Source of the DNA: Proteromonas lacertae
Taxonomy: Eukaryota; Sar; Bigyra; Opalinata; Proteromonadidae
Length of the DNA stretch: 64,000 nt
Direction: 5' to 3'
NCBI GenBank assembly: GCA_002245135.1
Contig: NGBS01001176.1
Span: 1-64,000 of the forward strand
The notes under the pieces: model-generated
Seen by the model: the letters and a program-made list of their open reading frames with translations, nothing else
Told to the model about the DNA's origin: nothing
The model's database searches: none
Translations under genes and position numbers: made by a program
In this document: positions 1 to 13,300 of the stretch, piece by piece
Numbering within the stretch: the stretch's first letter is position 1
How the letters are laid out: each line of letters opens with the position of its first letter

Positions 1-552
1 GAAATATTGGTTTATATACACTTTTTAAGAATAATTCAGGATAATATGACAGTTCTACAATCTCATAGTATGTAATAATTGCATATTAAAGGGATTTCGA
101 TAATCAGTTGTCTTTTGATGAAAAATTGAAATATAAACTATTTTTTCATCATCTTTTAAATATATTAAAGTAACTACATACTTCTTAATCTATGCAAAAA
201 ATAACAATTCTATATACATTTTCAAATACTATAATCCTTTATTACAAATATCTCAATAAGCTTATTGTCATATGAAAACCATGATCAACTGCTTCAGTAC
301 CTGCATACATATCAAATGACAGATTAAATACAGATGTTTCTTCATTTTGAAGGTTAACCGCATAAATTGAGTTGCCTTAAGCAGATAGCACAAATAAAAC
401 AGTATTATAAAGAATAAAGGTCCATAGAATGAAATATTCATAAAACAAAAATCAAATTCAAAAATTGAAACGATCAAATTTGCATTTAGAAATTTAAAAA
501 ACAAAGAAATAAGATTAAAAACAAAACAATAAGAAACATTTTAGATTTTTAT
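1..552. other. No gene seen
   Basis: Very AT-rich sequence downstream of the RPA1 stop codon. Open frames here are short and lack recognisable composition. I see no RNA gene or repeat. It probably holds the RPA1 3' flank. Confidence 0.5.
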
Positions 553-2912
553 TTATTTACCAGGAAAAAGTTGTTCATAAATATCAAATGATCCAGTTCC
601 TGCCTTCATTAATTCACCAACAGATATTCTGGCTGAAGGGGTATTCATATTATCAGTACTACCATATAAAGCAGCTTTAGTTAAGAACTGTGAAGTAGTT
701 TCATAACTCATCTGTAAGTAAGGACTTCCATGATCAGCTAAACCCATTCTACTCATTGGAGTATAACATCCTTGATATGTCATATAATCAGCAACTAAAC
801 CTAAATGTCTTTTATCTACACTAATACCATATACTGAAAACACTCTGTTAATCTCATTCATAAATTGCTGATCTTGCTGCTTCTACACCAAATATGTCTA
901 ATATCAATGCAATATCATTACACACCACATGATTAATATCAACAATATCTTTCAACTTCCATATAGCTTGGAAATTCACACCATCAGTTTGTAGTTTTAT
1001 GTTTGTATTATTATTACTACCTTCTTGTGGTAAAACAACACATCGTTTAATACCAGTAACTGATGAGATAATAGTTTTCATGGCTACTTCTTCACATATA
1101 TCAACCATTAATAGTTTCTGTACATTTGGATCAATATTTAATATAATTACAGCTTTCTTATCTTTAGGACTAAACACTAAACCATTGAAGAAGGAACTCT
1201 TTGATACAATTACATCACATGGTACTTCTTTATATCCTTTATCTATATATGGTTTAATTGGAGAATCTTCTGCATATTGATATAACACTGGTTTATTAGC
1301 TTCTTCATCATTCTCTTTCTTTACTCTCTTCTTTTTCTTCTTTTCATTAACTTCATCTTTAACTTCTCCTTCATTTTCTGATGAATTGTAATCTTTAATT
1401 TCATCATCATTATCATCATTATAAGTAGGTTCTTCTTCTTGTTCCATCAACATTCTATTAAATTCATCTTCTTTATTCTCTTCTTCTTCATCATCTTCAT
1501 AAGATACTATTTCTTTCTTTGATTTAGCTTTCTTTTCTCATCACCATCTTCATAATATATTTTATTAAAATCAATTTTTGCTTCATCATCATTATCATCT
1601 TCATCATTATCATCATTCGATTTATTCTTCTTTGATTTCTTTTCAACATTTACAGTTTGTATTGTTGATCCATTATTTCCTTCTTTATGTAATTTCTTTA
1701 TTATTTTTGTGATATGCACTAATAAAGCTGGACAATATGTATTAGCAATAATCTTTGTAAGCATTTCTTCATTTATACTATATTCATCTTTAATAATATC
1801 TAAATCTACGAATTTTATAGATATTACATATCTTCTAATATAACTCAATTTTGAACTTGTTTTTGGCATTACTACTGATTTTACATCAATACTCTTCTTT
1901 GGATCTAATAAATCACTTATCTTCAATCGGTACAAACTATTGGCTAATTTCTTAGCTTCTCTCATTGTTGTTCCATTTTTCAATGGTAATTCCATCAATG
2001 GAGTTAAGATACTTCTTGAAGCAGTCATTATAATTTCTCTTAGACGAGGAATACCCATTGTTACATTAACAGCACCATGTCCAGCTAAATGGAATGTATT
2101 TAATGTCATCTGTGTGGATGGTTCACCAATACTTTGAGCTGCAATACAACCAACACTTTCACCTGGTGATACTAAGCCTCTCATTGTTTTCAACCACATT
2201 AATACTTCAAATGTTGGCATATCTTGTAGTAAATTGTCAGGATTTCTTTCAGTATAATTTCTAATCTTTTCATAGGTTGATTCACCGATTGAACCAAAGT
2301 AAGATCCTGGTGGATATTTGGATTGAACTGTATTAGGTAATATCAATTTAACTATTTGTAATAATGCATTTGTCTTTTTATCTTTGATTTTATAAGGAAT
2401 ATGTTTAATCTTCTTTTTTTCTCCTTTGAATAATATTGTATAATAAACCATATCACCTTCTTTGACTGTTTCTGTGATTTTACCTTCAAACCATCCTTTT
2501 CTAATATTACCTACTTGATATTCACCATTTTCATCAATCTTTCTTCTTGCATAGACAATATGATCAGATGGAATTACACTATTATTTTCTAATTCATTTA
2601 ATATCTTCTTATTCTCTGATAATACAGTGAATTGTTCATTCGGCCCTTCTATTCTTAAACCATCTTCAGTTCCAAAGTTAATTGATTTTATACTATATTT
2701 CTCAGCTAAACCTTGATGATTCTTTATTAAGAATCTAAACTCTGAATCTTTACCTAATAAATAACTTGTACCTCCAACATCCATACAATCATCTCCATAT
2801 AATAACTCAATTATATTTCCTTCACCATCTCTTACTGAATAATCATATTTCACTACCAAATCTTCTAAACTCTTCATTACACATCGTTGTAAATAACCTG
2901 AACGTGATGTTT

Positions 2913-2946
<34 letters not shown>

Positions 2947-5900
2947 CATACAATGGAAATAATACTCTTGTGGACGAATACCAGTTAAAAATCGATCAGA
3001 GATAAATCCACCACATCTTGGATTTGGATCAAATGGTGCAAATGATGGTAATGATTTACCACTACACATAATAGGAACTCTTCGACCTTCTAATTCCTGT
3101 TGACCTAAACAACATGAGATTTGTGAATGATTCACCAATGAACCTTTTGCACCAGAGGTAACCATTGTAGAAAACATATTTTTAGGGAATTCTTTGATTA
3201 AACCATATGGTAAACATGTTTTGATAATATCTGAAGATATTGGAGATACTAATTGTCTCATAGTTTGATCCCATTGTTCATTCACTTCACTCATTCCATC
3301 TGTCAACATCTTTGATTGTAATTGTTTTCTCACTTCAGAATGTAATACTTGTATAGGAATTGATTTGTTTTGAATTTCAACAAAATCAGCTGTTCCTAAA
3401 ATACCTTTTTCTAAAGATTTCTCTATAATTTCACTTCTTTTACTATCAGCTTCTTTATTCAATATTAAATCATCCATACCACAAGTAAATCCAGCATATT
3501 GATAATATAACATAAATAATCTTGCTAATGATGATAAAGCAGCAGCACTAACTACTGGTCCATATACTTCATAGATTGCATGAATCATACTGTAAGAAGT
3601 TGCGCCAATTGATGATTTATCTAATGTTCCTTTCACTAAGTAATTATCTAATATTAATATCTCCTGTTCACTCATTACATCACCTCCACATGTATATTTA
3701 CCACCTTTACCCCATTGTTTATCTTGAACTTTAGATCTACCTTCATAATTCAATCCTGGTAATTCACCTGTTAATTGATTCAAAATTGTTGTAATGATTT
3801 GTTTACCAGTGTATAATATCTTTGGTTTTAATATAGCTGGATATATTGTTTTGATTTTTCTTGAACTGAATTCTTTTCTTAACCCACTTAAACTGAAATA
3901 AACCATTTCTTGATACATCTCTCTAGTAAAGAATGTATCTTTCTTTGTTAATAATAATGCTGAAGATATACTATCTTGAATTAAACCTCTTAATGGAGAT
4001 CCATCTTTAGGTGATAAATATTGATGAATTGCACTTACAATATTATAACCTTCACTTCTAGCTAACTCATTCTGAGGGAAATGAATATTAATTTCATCAC
4101 CATCAAAATCTGCATTAAAAGTATTGCAATTACTATAATGCATTCTGATAGTTTGTCTTTTTGATTTTAATACTTTTACTCTCATTGCCATTATTGATGG
4201 TTTGTGTAATGTTGGTTGTCTATTAACTAATACAATATCTCCATCTAATAAATGTCTCCATACTCTCTTTGGCTTGCTATTTCCTACTGTATTGATTAAT
4301 ATAGTTCTACTTAATGCTTTACGCTGTTGTAATGATCTTCCTTTTAATGATAACATTTTACCATTTTGATCTTCAATATACATTGCACCTGGATATTTAT
4401 CACTTCCATTAATAATGAATTTCCTTAATTCATTGATATTATAAGATGTTACATAAGTTGGATAACATAAATTAGTTGCAAATCTTACAGGTAAACCAAT
4501 CTCATCAGTATCGAGATTTGGATCTGGAGAGATGACGGATCTACATGCAAAATTAACTCTTTTACCCATCATATTTTTTCTAAATAAACCTTCTTTCTTT
4601 TCTAATAATTGTTTTATACCTGGACCACTTGGATTACGTGATAATGTACTGTCAATATATGAATTAACATTCTCTTGTAATTGAATCATTGAATTCACTT
4701 GTAAATTGAAATTCTCTTGTCTTTTCTTAGCTTTCTCTTCTTCATTATCATTATCATTATCATTATCATCATCTTCTTCTTCTAAATTTTCTTCATTTTC
4801 TTTCTGTTTAGCACTTCTTCTCATCACTGCAAATTTTGATGTTACTTTCAATCCTAATAATCTTTCATTCAATGTCAATATATTGGATAAATTCAAATTC
4901 TGAGGATGTTCACACATACGATCATTCACTGATTGAGGTGGTCGGAATCTGTTTGGAGTTACAGGAACTGCTTTAATAAAGAATATTTCATATCCTCTCA
5001 TCATCATCATATTATTATTATTATCATAAGAACTACCCCATATCAAATTACATATTTCATTTTCATTTTCCCATAAATGTAATAATTGCATTTCTACTTC
5101 TAGTGGTGATATATATTCTAATTTCTTTAATTCTTTCACTTTTTTACTTTGTTTATTAACATCATTATCGATTATTAATTCATCATCACTATTGTCATCA
5201 TCATTTATTTCACTATCACTATCACTATCATTCAAATTATTTATATCGATTCCTTCCATTCCTTGAATTTTATTACTATTATCAATTATATTCTTATATT
5301 CTGTACCACTAGCTTTCATTTGTTTGATTTGCTTTGAATTTAATTTTACACTAAAAATCTTTGTTTTTCCATCAGTTTTGTACTTTATAACTGGTGCTCC
5401 ACAATTTTCGCACTTTATTTTCGGTGCATTTTGTAGAAAATCGTTTATTAGCGTTGATCTATATTGTCTACTATGAGAAAATAATAATGAATCTTTATAA
5501 TCACGATTTATAGTTTTGCAGTATTTTTCATAATGTTCTATTAATTCTATTTGCTTATCTAAATCTGGCTCACCATCTGGCTTGATTAATTTGTTTAATT
5601 CTCTCTTTAACTCCAATGCTTTGCAAAATTCACCACAATCTATTAAGGATATTTCTGTGTAATAAAATCTAACTCTTGTATTGTTCATTAAGAAATGATG
5701 ACAATTCATACATTTGGATTTCAATATAGCTATCATATGACGGAATAGTAAAGGATTATAAACTGGGATTGATAATTCTATATGACCTATATGTCCTGGA
5801 CAATCTTGATATATTTCATCACATGTTGGACATCTAGCACCAAAATCACTTGGTCCTAATGAAGGATCATACAAGCCACTATGCATGTGATTAAAAATAT

Positions 5901-6059
5901 AAAAATATACCCTATAACCGGTTGTTTTAATGAATTAAAAGTAACTGGTGAAGTGATTTGTTTGACACTAATACGTCTTATTTCTTCAGGTGAATAAAAA
6001 CTGAACTGAGAATGATTCACTTCATGAACAACATCACAATATATGATATCCTCTTCCAT
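553..6059 (-). CDS. RPA1: RNA polymerase I largest subunit (A190/RPA1)
   Basis: Largest catalytic subunit of the nucleolar RNA polymerase that makes pre-rRNA. Exon 1 (5911-6059) starts at the Met that begins MEEDIIYC. A 32-nt intron (5879-5910) follows, then one long exon. The N-terminal zinc region CPTCDEIYQDCPGHIGH, the RPB1-type clamp and the catalytic motif NADFDGDEIN (about residue 636) are present. The bridge-helix/trigger-loop region GESVGCIAAQSIGEPSTQMT (about residue 1288) and the conserved C-terminal block ending GTGSFDIYEQLFPGK are present too. Acidic and Asn-rich insertions bring the length to about 1,825 residues, against 1,660-1,720 in yeast and human. The frame breaks twice by one base, near 1510-1515 and near 856-860. 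Both sides of each break are well conserved, so these look like assembly indels or very recent damage. About 70 bp separate it from the divergent gene at 6132. Identity is secure. Confidence 0.95.
5879..5910 (-). other. 32-nt intron of RPA1
   Basis: Begins GTATAT and ends ATAG on the minus strand. Removing it joins two conserved RPA1 blocks in frame (…PVIG / GLYDPSLG…). This is the best evidence that ultrashort spliceosomal introns are normal in this genome. Confidence 0.9.
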
Positions 6060-6131
6060 TATGATGATGAAAAATGAAATGCAATTTTGTATCAAGCCTT
6101 CAAGCTTTGATTGTTTTTAAAATCTAAAAAT

Positions 6132-6830
6132 ATGAGACATAGAGAGGTACCAAAGGAAGAACCAAAAGAAACTCATTATTTTGTGTCACGTGAAGACGAA
6201 GTATTTAATTTTTAATTAACCTAATTCACTTCATCTAGATTTTATCTGCTCCTTATGTATCAGAACATTTTGCATTAGCAACAGGAATGTCAACAAAAGA
6301 ATGTTATAGATTTTATGATTGCTTTAAATGTTGTCCTAAATGGAAGAAATGTTTTCTAGTGTTAACAACAGGATTTCTACTAAGATATAATTCACAAAAT
6401 GTATAATAATTGTTTATGAAGTATTATTTAAATAGGAAACAACACCAAAAGGGTATTTGTAGTTTATATATATCATAGATGTCCAATCAAATTAGAAGGA
6501 GTGTTTGCTGATAGAGATGATATAAACCCTGAGATATTAGTAATAACTACATTTAGAAAAGTGTATAAGTTTTGGATGGATAGTGAAGAAGATGTTGACT
6601 TTTGGTTGAATCATTTAGTAGATGCTAAATTAACAAGAGCTAAATACACTAGAGGAGCTTTAGAAATGTCTAAGGATGAAAAATACTTTGAATCTGTATA
6701 TTCTTTTTATTTCTAATTTACTTTTATATATATATATATATATAAATAGAAAGCCAATGATCTATATAATTCAATTACTAAGGCTGAGTATATGTTAGGG
6801 AATCAAGGTAATTTACATCCTTATATGTAG
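6132..6830 (+). CDS. PH-domain protein
   Basis: Four exons: 6132-6200, 6239-6400, about 6436-6695 and 6750-6830, with GT...AG introns of 38, 35 and 54 nt. Exon 2 contains KWKKCFLVLTTGFLLRYNS, the first two strands of a pleckstrin-homology fold. Exon 3 ends the domain with FRKVYKFWMDSEEDVDFW, including the near-invariant C-terminal Trp. PH domains usually bind phosphoinositides at membranes, and the partner here is unknown. The reading frame shifts by one base just after the exon 3 acceptor, at a run AAAAGGG near 6450. No alternative splice site I could find repairs it, so a homopolymer indel is likely. The gene is divergent from RPA1 and 92 bp upstream of the next gene. The PH call is fairly firm; the exact model is not. 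Confidence 0.6.
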
Positions 6831-6922
6831 ATTTTTGTAAAATATTTATTAATTTGTTCGTTTTTTTTGATATTTGAATTTAAAAAATTCAGCTTGGCTC
6901 GCAAATCTCTAAATTAATTATT

Positions 6923-9072
6923 ATGACTGTTGAAGAAAGCAACGCAATTGCAGAAGTAGACAATTATCTCACTGAAAAAGAAGATACAAATCCTGCAAAT
7001 CCTGATGTTAATGGTATTACTCTTCGCTAATTTTGTGTATTTATAGAAGAAAATGTAAAGCCTTCTTTGCCAGTTGCTTCTAAAATACCTAGGGCACATG
7101 TAATACAGTCACCAATAGCACCAAAATTAGAACAGTTCAAATTTAGGTTAAAATCTACCTCAGATTTAGAAAGAGCTGCAAATCAATCACAACCATTAAA
7201 AGCACAAGTGTCTGATGATGTATATATTTAATTTTATTCATTATTCATAAATAGTCAAGTCGATTTAGTAGATTATACCAAGATGCAAAGATAATAAGTG
7301 ACAAAAAGAAGCAGATGCTAGAACAACAAATCTCAGATAATACATTCAAACCACAAATTACCTCCAAAGCTCGTTCTTTAAGTTTACGTCGTAGAGAAGA
7401 GAAGCCATGTTATGAAAGTCTTTATGAAAATGCGATTCAACTGAAAGAAAAGCAAAAGAAGAAAGAAAAAGAATTAAGTAAAGAATGTACTTTCAAGCCA
7501 AGTATTACACAGAAGGGAAGATCAATTTCGCTCCGCAAGAACAATGATAAACCTGCATCCTATGAATCCTTATACAATGATGCAAAGAAAAAACAAGAAA
7601 AGCTTGAAGAAGCTCGTAAGACAAATGGAATGAATGAATGTACCTTTAAGCCAAATATCACTAATAAAGCACATCGTTCACAGTCTCAAGTAAAGAAATA
7701 CAGTGAATTAATACAAAAAGAAAAAACACATAAACAAGTATTAGAAAAGAAAATAAATGACAAAGAGAATAAAGAATGTACATTTAAACCAACAATTAAT
7801 AATAAAAAGAGAACAAATACAGCTCCTAAATCATTAGATAGGAATAGTATATCAACAGGTGAAAGATTATATCAAAAACAACAAGATATTAATCAGCATC
7901 GTAAAGAGTTGAAAGATAAATATATAAATGATGAAATGAAAGATGTTACATTCAAGCCATCTATTAATAATACATCATCTGCAGTAATGGGTACAACTAC
8001 AACTATTACATCAACTTCAGATACATTTGATCGATTATACAATACACCACGAAGGAATAGTAAATCATCAACATCATCCAATAATAATGAAGAAGAAAAT
8101 TATTCATTTAGACCAACTATTAATAAATATCATAGACCCAGTAGTTCCAGTAAAGCAACTAGTAGAAAGTCTAATACAACAATTGATAATACAAACAGTA
8201 ATGTATTTGATCGATTACATACAAAGAATACTGAAATAGAAAAGAAATTATTAGATGCTAAGAAGGAGAAAGAACAGAAGGAGTTACAAGAATGTACATT
8301 TAAACCAAAGATATCACCATATACTAAATCACATACTCTGATATGGAATAGAAATGATAATACGAAATTAGAATTAGAAAAGAGAGAAAAAGAGAAGATA
8401 GAAAGAGAGTTGAAAGATTGTACATTTAAACCAAAGATATTAGATAATAATAATATAAATACTTCAACATTATCAACTACTACTACTACTAATAATAATG
8501 GTGGTAATGTATATCAACGATTAGCAGTTCCAAGAGATTACAATAAATATGAACAAATGAAAGAAGAATTAGAAGCAGAGAAATGTACTTTTAATCCAAA
8601 AATATCAATTATTAAATCACCTACAAAAAGTAATAATACATTAAAGAAGAAGAAAACTGTAGGAATGAAGAAAAAATTAACTAATATTAATAATATTAAT
8701 AAAAACAAGAATAGTAGTAGTATTCCACCAGCTCCAAAATTAGAGAATGATGATATGATGATTGAATTTGATAATAATGAGGAAGGAGTAATTGGAAATG
8801 ATAATTATAATTATAATTGTTATTATAATGAAGGTGATATAGAAGGTGGAGAGATGGAAGAAGAAGGAGAAGAAGAAGGAGAAGGTGATGGAAATGAAAT
8901 AGTCAATGATAATAATGATGAAGAAAGAATATCTTCTCATAGTATGAAGTTAGATCGTAATACTACTAATGATTCATTACCTAGAACTACACCTGTAGAG
9001 ATTGATGAGAATAATGAGAATGAAGATAATGTTGAAAGTGGAGGAATGTGTACTTCTCCTATTCAACTATGA
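6923..9072 (+). CDS. TFKPxI-repeat, coiled-coil low-complexity protein
   Basis: Three exons (6923-7013, 7047-7219, 7255-9072) with 33- and 35-nt introns give an intact frame of 693 residues. The body carries nine degenerate copies of a short motif of the form (E/D)CTFKPxI: TFKPQI, TFKPSI, TFKPNI, TFKPTI, TFKPSI, SFRPTI, TFKPKI, TFKPKI and TFNPKI. They are spaced by Lys/Glu-rich helical stretches, often with an (R/S)LYxxA element upstream. The C-terminus is Asn-, Glu- and Gly-rich. Similar TFKP repeats occur in uncharacterised proteins of many protists, often thought to be cytoskeletal; that is general knowledge, not shown here. No enzyme domain is visible. The exact function is unknown. Confidence 0.85.
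7014..7046 (+). other. 33-nt intron
   Basis: GTATTA...TTATAG. Splicing joins ...DVN and EENVKPS in the frame of the TFKP-repeat gene. Confidence 0.8.
7220..7254 (+). other. 35-nt intron
   Basis: GTATAT...AAATAG. Splicing joins exon 2 to the long exon 3 in frame and completes the first SRLYQDA...TFKPQI unit. Confidence 0.85.
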
Positions 9073-9199
9073 TGAATTAATATATTAATAATTAATTATG
9101 ATATAGATTATTGTTTTTCATACTAATTATCTAGGAAGATAATTCAGGATACATTTGAGGAACATAGAAATATTTACTATCATATATATATAATTATAT

Positions 9200-10284
9200 C
9201 AGGGTTGTATTTATCGGTTACCGACGGAGATAGGTCAAAACCTATAGGTTTTGCCTTGACTGTAGGTAGGTCAAGCCTTACAAGCCGTATATTATAAAAT
9301 CTATTTTAATTCATTATATACTAATTTTCCCTTCATAAAAACTATCTTATAATATATTTTAATACTTGATTCATATATTTTCAATTCAATTAAATAAATT
9401 CTAACTTTTTATAAAGAATTACAATTTAATACTCAACAATAATTAGGTATTTTATATAATTATGTTCTTATTTATTTCTACTAATCATCAGTTTCATTTG
9501 TAATCTATCACATGATAAATTTGATTTGGATAAGTTACTTATTTATCCAGCCTCGGAAAATATTCTTTCTAGCTCTGAAGATGTTGCTAGACTGTTTAAA
9601 CTGTTTTTGGCAAGTATGTATACCCTAGGAAACTTGGACTTTATTGATAGCCAGATATTTCCAATGGTTTCAGAGGTGCTGTAATGAATATCATATTGCA
9701 AATATTCTTGTACTTCATTTGGCATAATTAATCTCTTTCTTTTTACTGCAAATGCATTTTTCAAGGCTTTTTATCTTTAACATATTATACCAAAAGGTTT
9801 TGTAGAAGTTAAAATTAAGATGTTTAAGCATATTTGCCTCTATTAAGGCAATAACTTCACGAGCCGCTCCAATTGGTAAAACTATACTCCTAGAATATAT
9901 AATGATAGATTATATTAGATACATTTATGATAATTTTAAGAAATGATTAATGTCAAGCTAAATGTTTGCCATTTTTTCTTTCAAATTTTTATAATCATTC
10001 TATACTTTATATTACATATATAACACAATAGTATAACTCATTGGTAAGGTTAGATTCAATTATGAGAAAGAAAAAAGCGCATCGACCAACGGTTAATTCG
10101 GTATTTTATAGAATGATATATAGAGCTTGAATTCAATATGTACAGTTAGATAATATTATTAATATCACATGTTTAGGAGGAGGTCAGCTAATAGTTACTA
10201 CAGCCTGGTGTCGGTCAACATTTATTTATTGACCTACGACCGATCGGTTTTCTCCGTCGGTCATGACCGATTTATACAACCCTG
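9200..10284. mobile_element. Dead hAT-type DNA transposon
   Basis: The left end reads CAGGGTTGTATTTATCGGT and the right end is the inverted ACCGATTTATACAACCCTG. The inverted match continues imperfectly through ACCGACGGAGA. CAGGG-type ends are typical of hAT elements. The flanking 8-mers (AATTATAT / ATTTTTAT) match at 6 of 8 positions, a plausible decayed target-site duplication. The only coding trace is the dimerisation-domain remnant on the minus strand. Length is 1,085 bp, so most of the transposase has been lost. Confidence 0.75.
9543..9764 (-). pseudogene. hAT transposase C-terminal dimerisation domain remnant
   Basis: The 73-codon frame ends with SLATSSELERIFSEAG, the signature of the hAT dimerisation region (usual form ATS..SER.FS.AG). 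An aromatic/Pro stretch (FPRVYILAKNSLNSLA) precedes it in the usual arrangement. The catalytic RNase H-like core and the BED finger are absent. The frame stops straight after the AG, where intact transposases continue. It lies inside the inverted ends at 9200 and 10284. Confidence 0.8.
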
Positions 10285-10811
10285 ATTTTTATATTTTTTT
10301 GAAAAATCTGTCTCGTTTAATGGCCTTTGTTGTGAGCCGTGTCGCGCGCGATAAAGAAATTTGCGAGGTAAAGGAAGTAACAAGTTTCCATTAAAGTGAA
10401 TATGCTAATACTTATTTGGAAGGCCGAGTGAATATAAATACTCAAATTTTCTATGATATTTATATCATCTATTATTTTTCTTTATAATTATTTTATTATT
10501 TAAATTGCTAGAGTATATTAGCATTTATGTCTCATTAACATATTGATGCATATATAGTGCCCTTTAAAAAAATATGGAAGAAAAAAGAAAATAAGTTCAA
10601 GCCTTCCTCAAGCCAATATTTTATTTTTTATTTTAAATCATCGTAACACCGATTTTGTTTTATCTTATCATCAAAGAATTAATAATTCCATTCTCTTCCA
10701 GTGATATATGCAATAAAAATAATGTTATATGATAGAAATAAGGAAGATGGAATTATTTTTTAATTTCATTATCAAATCGGAGTTAGTCTCTGATTTCTCA
10801 TTTGAGACTTC
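10285..10811. other. Intergenic; contains a GC-rich repeated word
   Basis: No gene seen. Positions 10340-10360 carry TGTCGCGCGCGATAAAGAAA plus one T, whose exact reverse complement lies at 52718-52738. The match continues imperfectly beyond the word, so both are probably termini of one lost repeat family. Confidence 0.5.
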
Positions 10812-11165
10812 TGTTGTGCGCCGTTTGTCATAGTTGGCCATTTGTCTACCAGACACTTTTAAAACAAACTAAATGTATATTCTTACTTGTCTTGATGAAA
10901 AATTGCTACTTTTATACTAACTTTGTTATATGACCTACCTCTGCAGTATACTGTCTTGTTAATATAAATAGTTTGAATATTTGCGCCGTTTGTTTTCTAG
11001 AAATTTTTAAAGCAAAATAAATGTATATTTAGCTAATATAGACTAAAATACATTAGCCAAATGTTTAGAATATAATAATTATTAAATCTTTCTATATAAA
11101 AAAAGAAATGCAAAAAATAGGCTTGAGTGAGGCTTGATTGTATTATTTCTATTTTCATTTTAAAT
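10812..11165. repeat. R1 repeat, single arm
   Basis: Starts TGTTGTGCGCCGTTTGTCAT and runs through the same blocks as the left arm of the complete element at 54246: the GACAC/AAAACAAACT block, the CCTCTGCAGTATACT block and the TTGCGCCGTTTGTTTTCTAG block. It ends with the AGGCTTGAGTGAGGCTTGAT segment. No opposite arm is found, so it is a truncated copy. Confidence 0.8.
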
Positions 11166-11830
11166 GTCTTACAGCGATTTTACTTTTACTTAAGATAATT
11201 TTCAAAAAACTTAAGCAAGCCTGTTGTTCCCCTTTGAGTACAACTCCCCGTTGAGCGATTAGAGACTTTAGAAACAAACTAACTACATAATGAGTTATGA
11301 AGGGATATATAGGTGGTCATATAACATATACAACATGTCGCGATATCAACTATTACACCAACTAGTTCACTTTTATTTCATATTATATATGTACATATTA
11401 TGCTTATTAATAATATAAATTTTTTTCAAAAAATTTCAATTGGATGATGAGATAAACAAAAAAATGTGTTGTAAATCCTGAATTCTTTTACCCCCTTAAT
11501 TATTTTTTTTATCGTTAATTTCATAAGTAATTGTTTATATTTTTGTATATCTTTTTAAATTATTTCGTAATTATAAATAATAAACTATATTATACAATAA
11601 CTACTCTTTCTTTTGTAATTCACTTTGGTAATGTTATAAATTTTGAGTAATTTTTGATATTAATATATAGATAGATGTATTATAGTATGTGTATTACATA
11701 TACATATTTTAATCTTAATAGGAAAAGTGAATATGAATTTATATACTTTTAATTATTTGTTATTTAAAAGTTAAATTTGTAAAACAAACAAGTTACAATA
11801 AAACATTATTATAATGAATTAATATAGATG
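11166..11830. other. No gene seen
   Basis: AT-rich sequence between the R1 arm and the peptidase gene. Scattered short inverted words occur, but no convincing frame, RNA or repeat was found. Confidence 0.4.
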
Positions 11831-13277
11831 TTAGCATTTGAATCTATAGAATGATGGTTTATGCTTTTTATACCAATATAACTTTGCTTTATCATTATTA
11901 TCCAATGATGCTAAAACCCTTTTTAAATCCATTATAAAGTACGATATATTGAAAGATTCTATATGTTTCACATCTTCAATTTCCATATTCATCTTTCTTA
12001 TACCTAAAAAGAACAATGCAAAATAACTGCAGCTCTTATCACCTTTTTGTTTTAAGTTCTTTAACTCATAATCTAATGGTATTATTTCACTGCATTTATA
12101 AGAGATATCGATGTTTTCTGTGTCAAATAATGATGTAATATCAGAGTATAAATACCTTCTATCTTGAGAGTCATGAGTATATTCTTTCATTGAATCATGG
12201 ATATAACATGTAATTGATTCATTCTTTACATATTCCACCTCCCATACTGTCCAATGATGTTCTCTGCATACTGGAATGAAATAAGTACCACTATGATGAA
12301 TGGGGTGATTGGGAGCTTCACTCTGATATAGCACCAATGGATCTATAACATCACTATTGTCATTGTTGATGAAATGTAGTAGAAGTGTGAACTCGTCTGT
12401 ATTTAACTCATAATTAGTATTCATATCACATATTAATTTTTCACATTTACTGATGTTTCCAGCCCTTTCTTTACCTTTGTAACAAACAATCTTATCATCA
12501 TACTGAAATACTTTTCTTATCTTTTTTACAAAGCTTAAACCATGGCTTTCTTGTTCTTCTTCATAAGTAATTGATGATGTTGATATTTTTGAACAATATG
12601 ATTTAAAAAATGCCAAGTTCAATAAACATGAATTGGTATTGATTAATGTATCTATATATTCTTTAAACAAATCTCCTAATAACCTTGTGTCAACACTAAT
12701 AATATTTGCACCCTTACATTTCATCATAAATACTACCAATGAAACTATATCTGTAGCTTCTGGATGATTTGTTTCCACCTTATCAACTAATAATCTGAAT
12801 TGATCTTTATCTTTACCAACTTTAATTCTGAGTTTCTCTAAATCTGTTTTATAATTACCTTTGCTAGATGAGTCAATGACATGAATATACTTTATACCTT
12901 TTACTAATGTCTGATACGTTGTATAATACCTACTATCCGACTTAATTATATAAATATCCCTATTTTTAGTTGTTATATAAGTACCTAAACATTCATCATT
13001 CTCTAATAATAGATCAAATTGACTTCCATAAGTATATAAATCCAATATAAATCTTACATCTATAATAACCAACTGCATTGTTCCAATTTTATTTCTAACA
13101 GATTTAACATATTCTAATCGACTTTCCTTCTAATGGTGATGATGAATCTAATTTAATATCAATTGCTCCTATAGCTATAGTTCCATAGACTGCATTTAAC
13201 TTTGGCCTATGAACTATTTCATGTAATTGTTTCTTATAATCAGGATCTAATAGTCTTTTCTTTGATTGAGGATTCAT
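11831..13277 (-). pseudogene. C48/Ulp1-like cysteine peptidase of integrase unit A
   Basis: The N-terminal part begins MNPQSKKRLLDPDYKK at 13277. After a one-base frame break near 13100 the frame runs open to 11831. The C-terminal 150 residues carry the clan CE pattern: EHHWTVWEVEY (His), YIHDS (Asp/Ser) and KGDKSCSYFALFF (Cys nucleophile with an acidic residue before it). This matches Ulp1/C48 and adenain-type peptidases. Copy B at 26806-27719 aligns through the N-terminal domain, so the domain belongs to the protein. The gene follows the integrase with a 23-bp gap on the same strand, suggesting one mobile unit. Some Ginger-type transposons are reported to carry Ulp1 peptidases. Apart from the frame break it looks intact. 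Confidence 0.65.
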
Positions 13278-13300
13278 CTATTATATAATAATAATAAACT

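Noticed and set aside
1510-1555. Intron to explain the first RPA1 frame break
   Set aside because: A GT...AG pair exists, but the segment is purine-rich and coding-like, unlike the AT-rich GTAT introns of this genome.
1940-4903. Plus-strand frames inside RPA1 and many others opposite real genes
   Set aside because: They are antisense shadows of coding sequence with no independent features.
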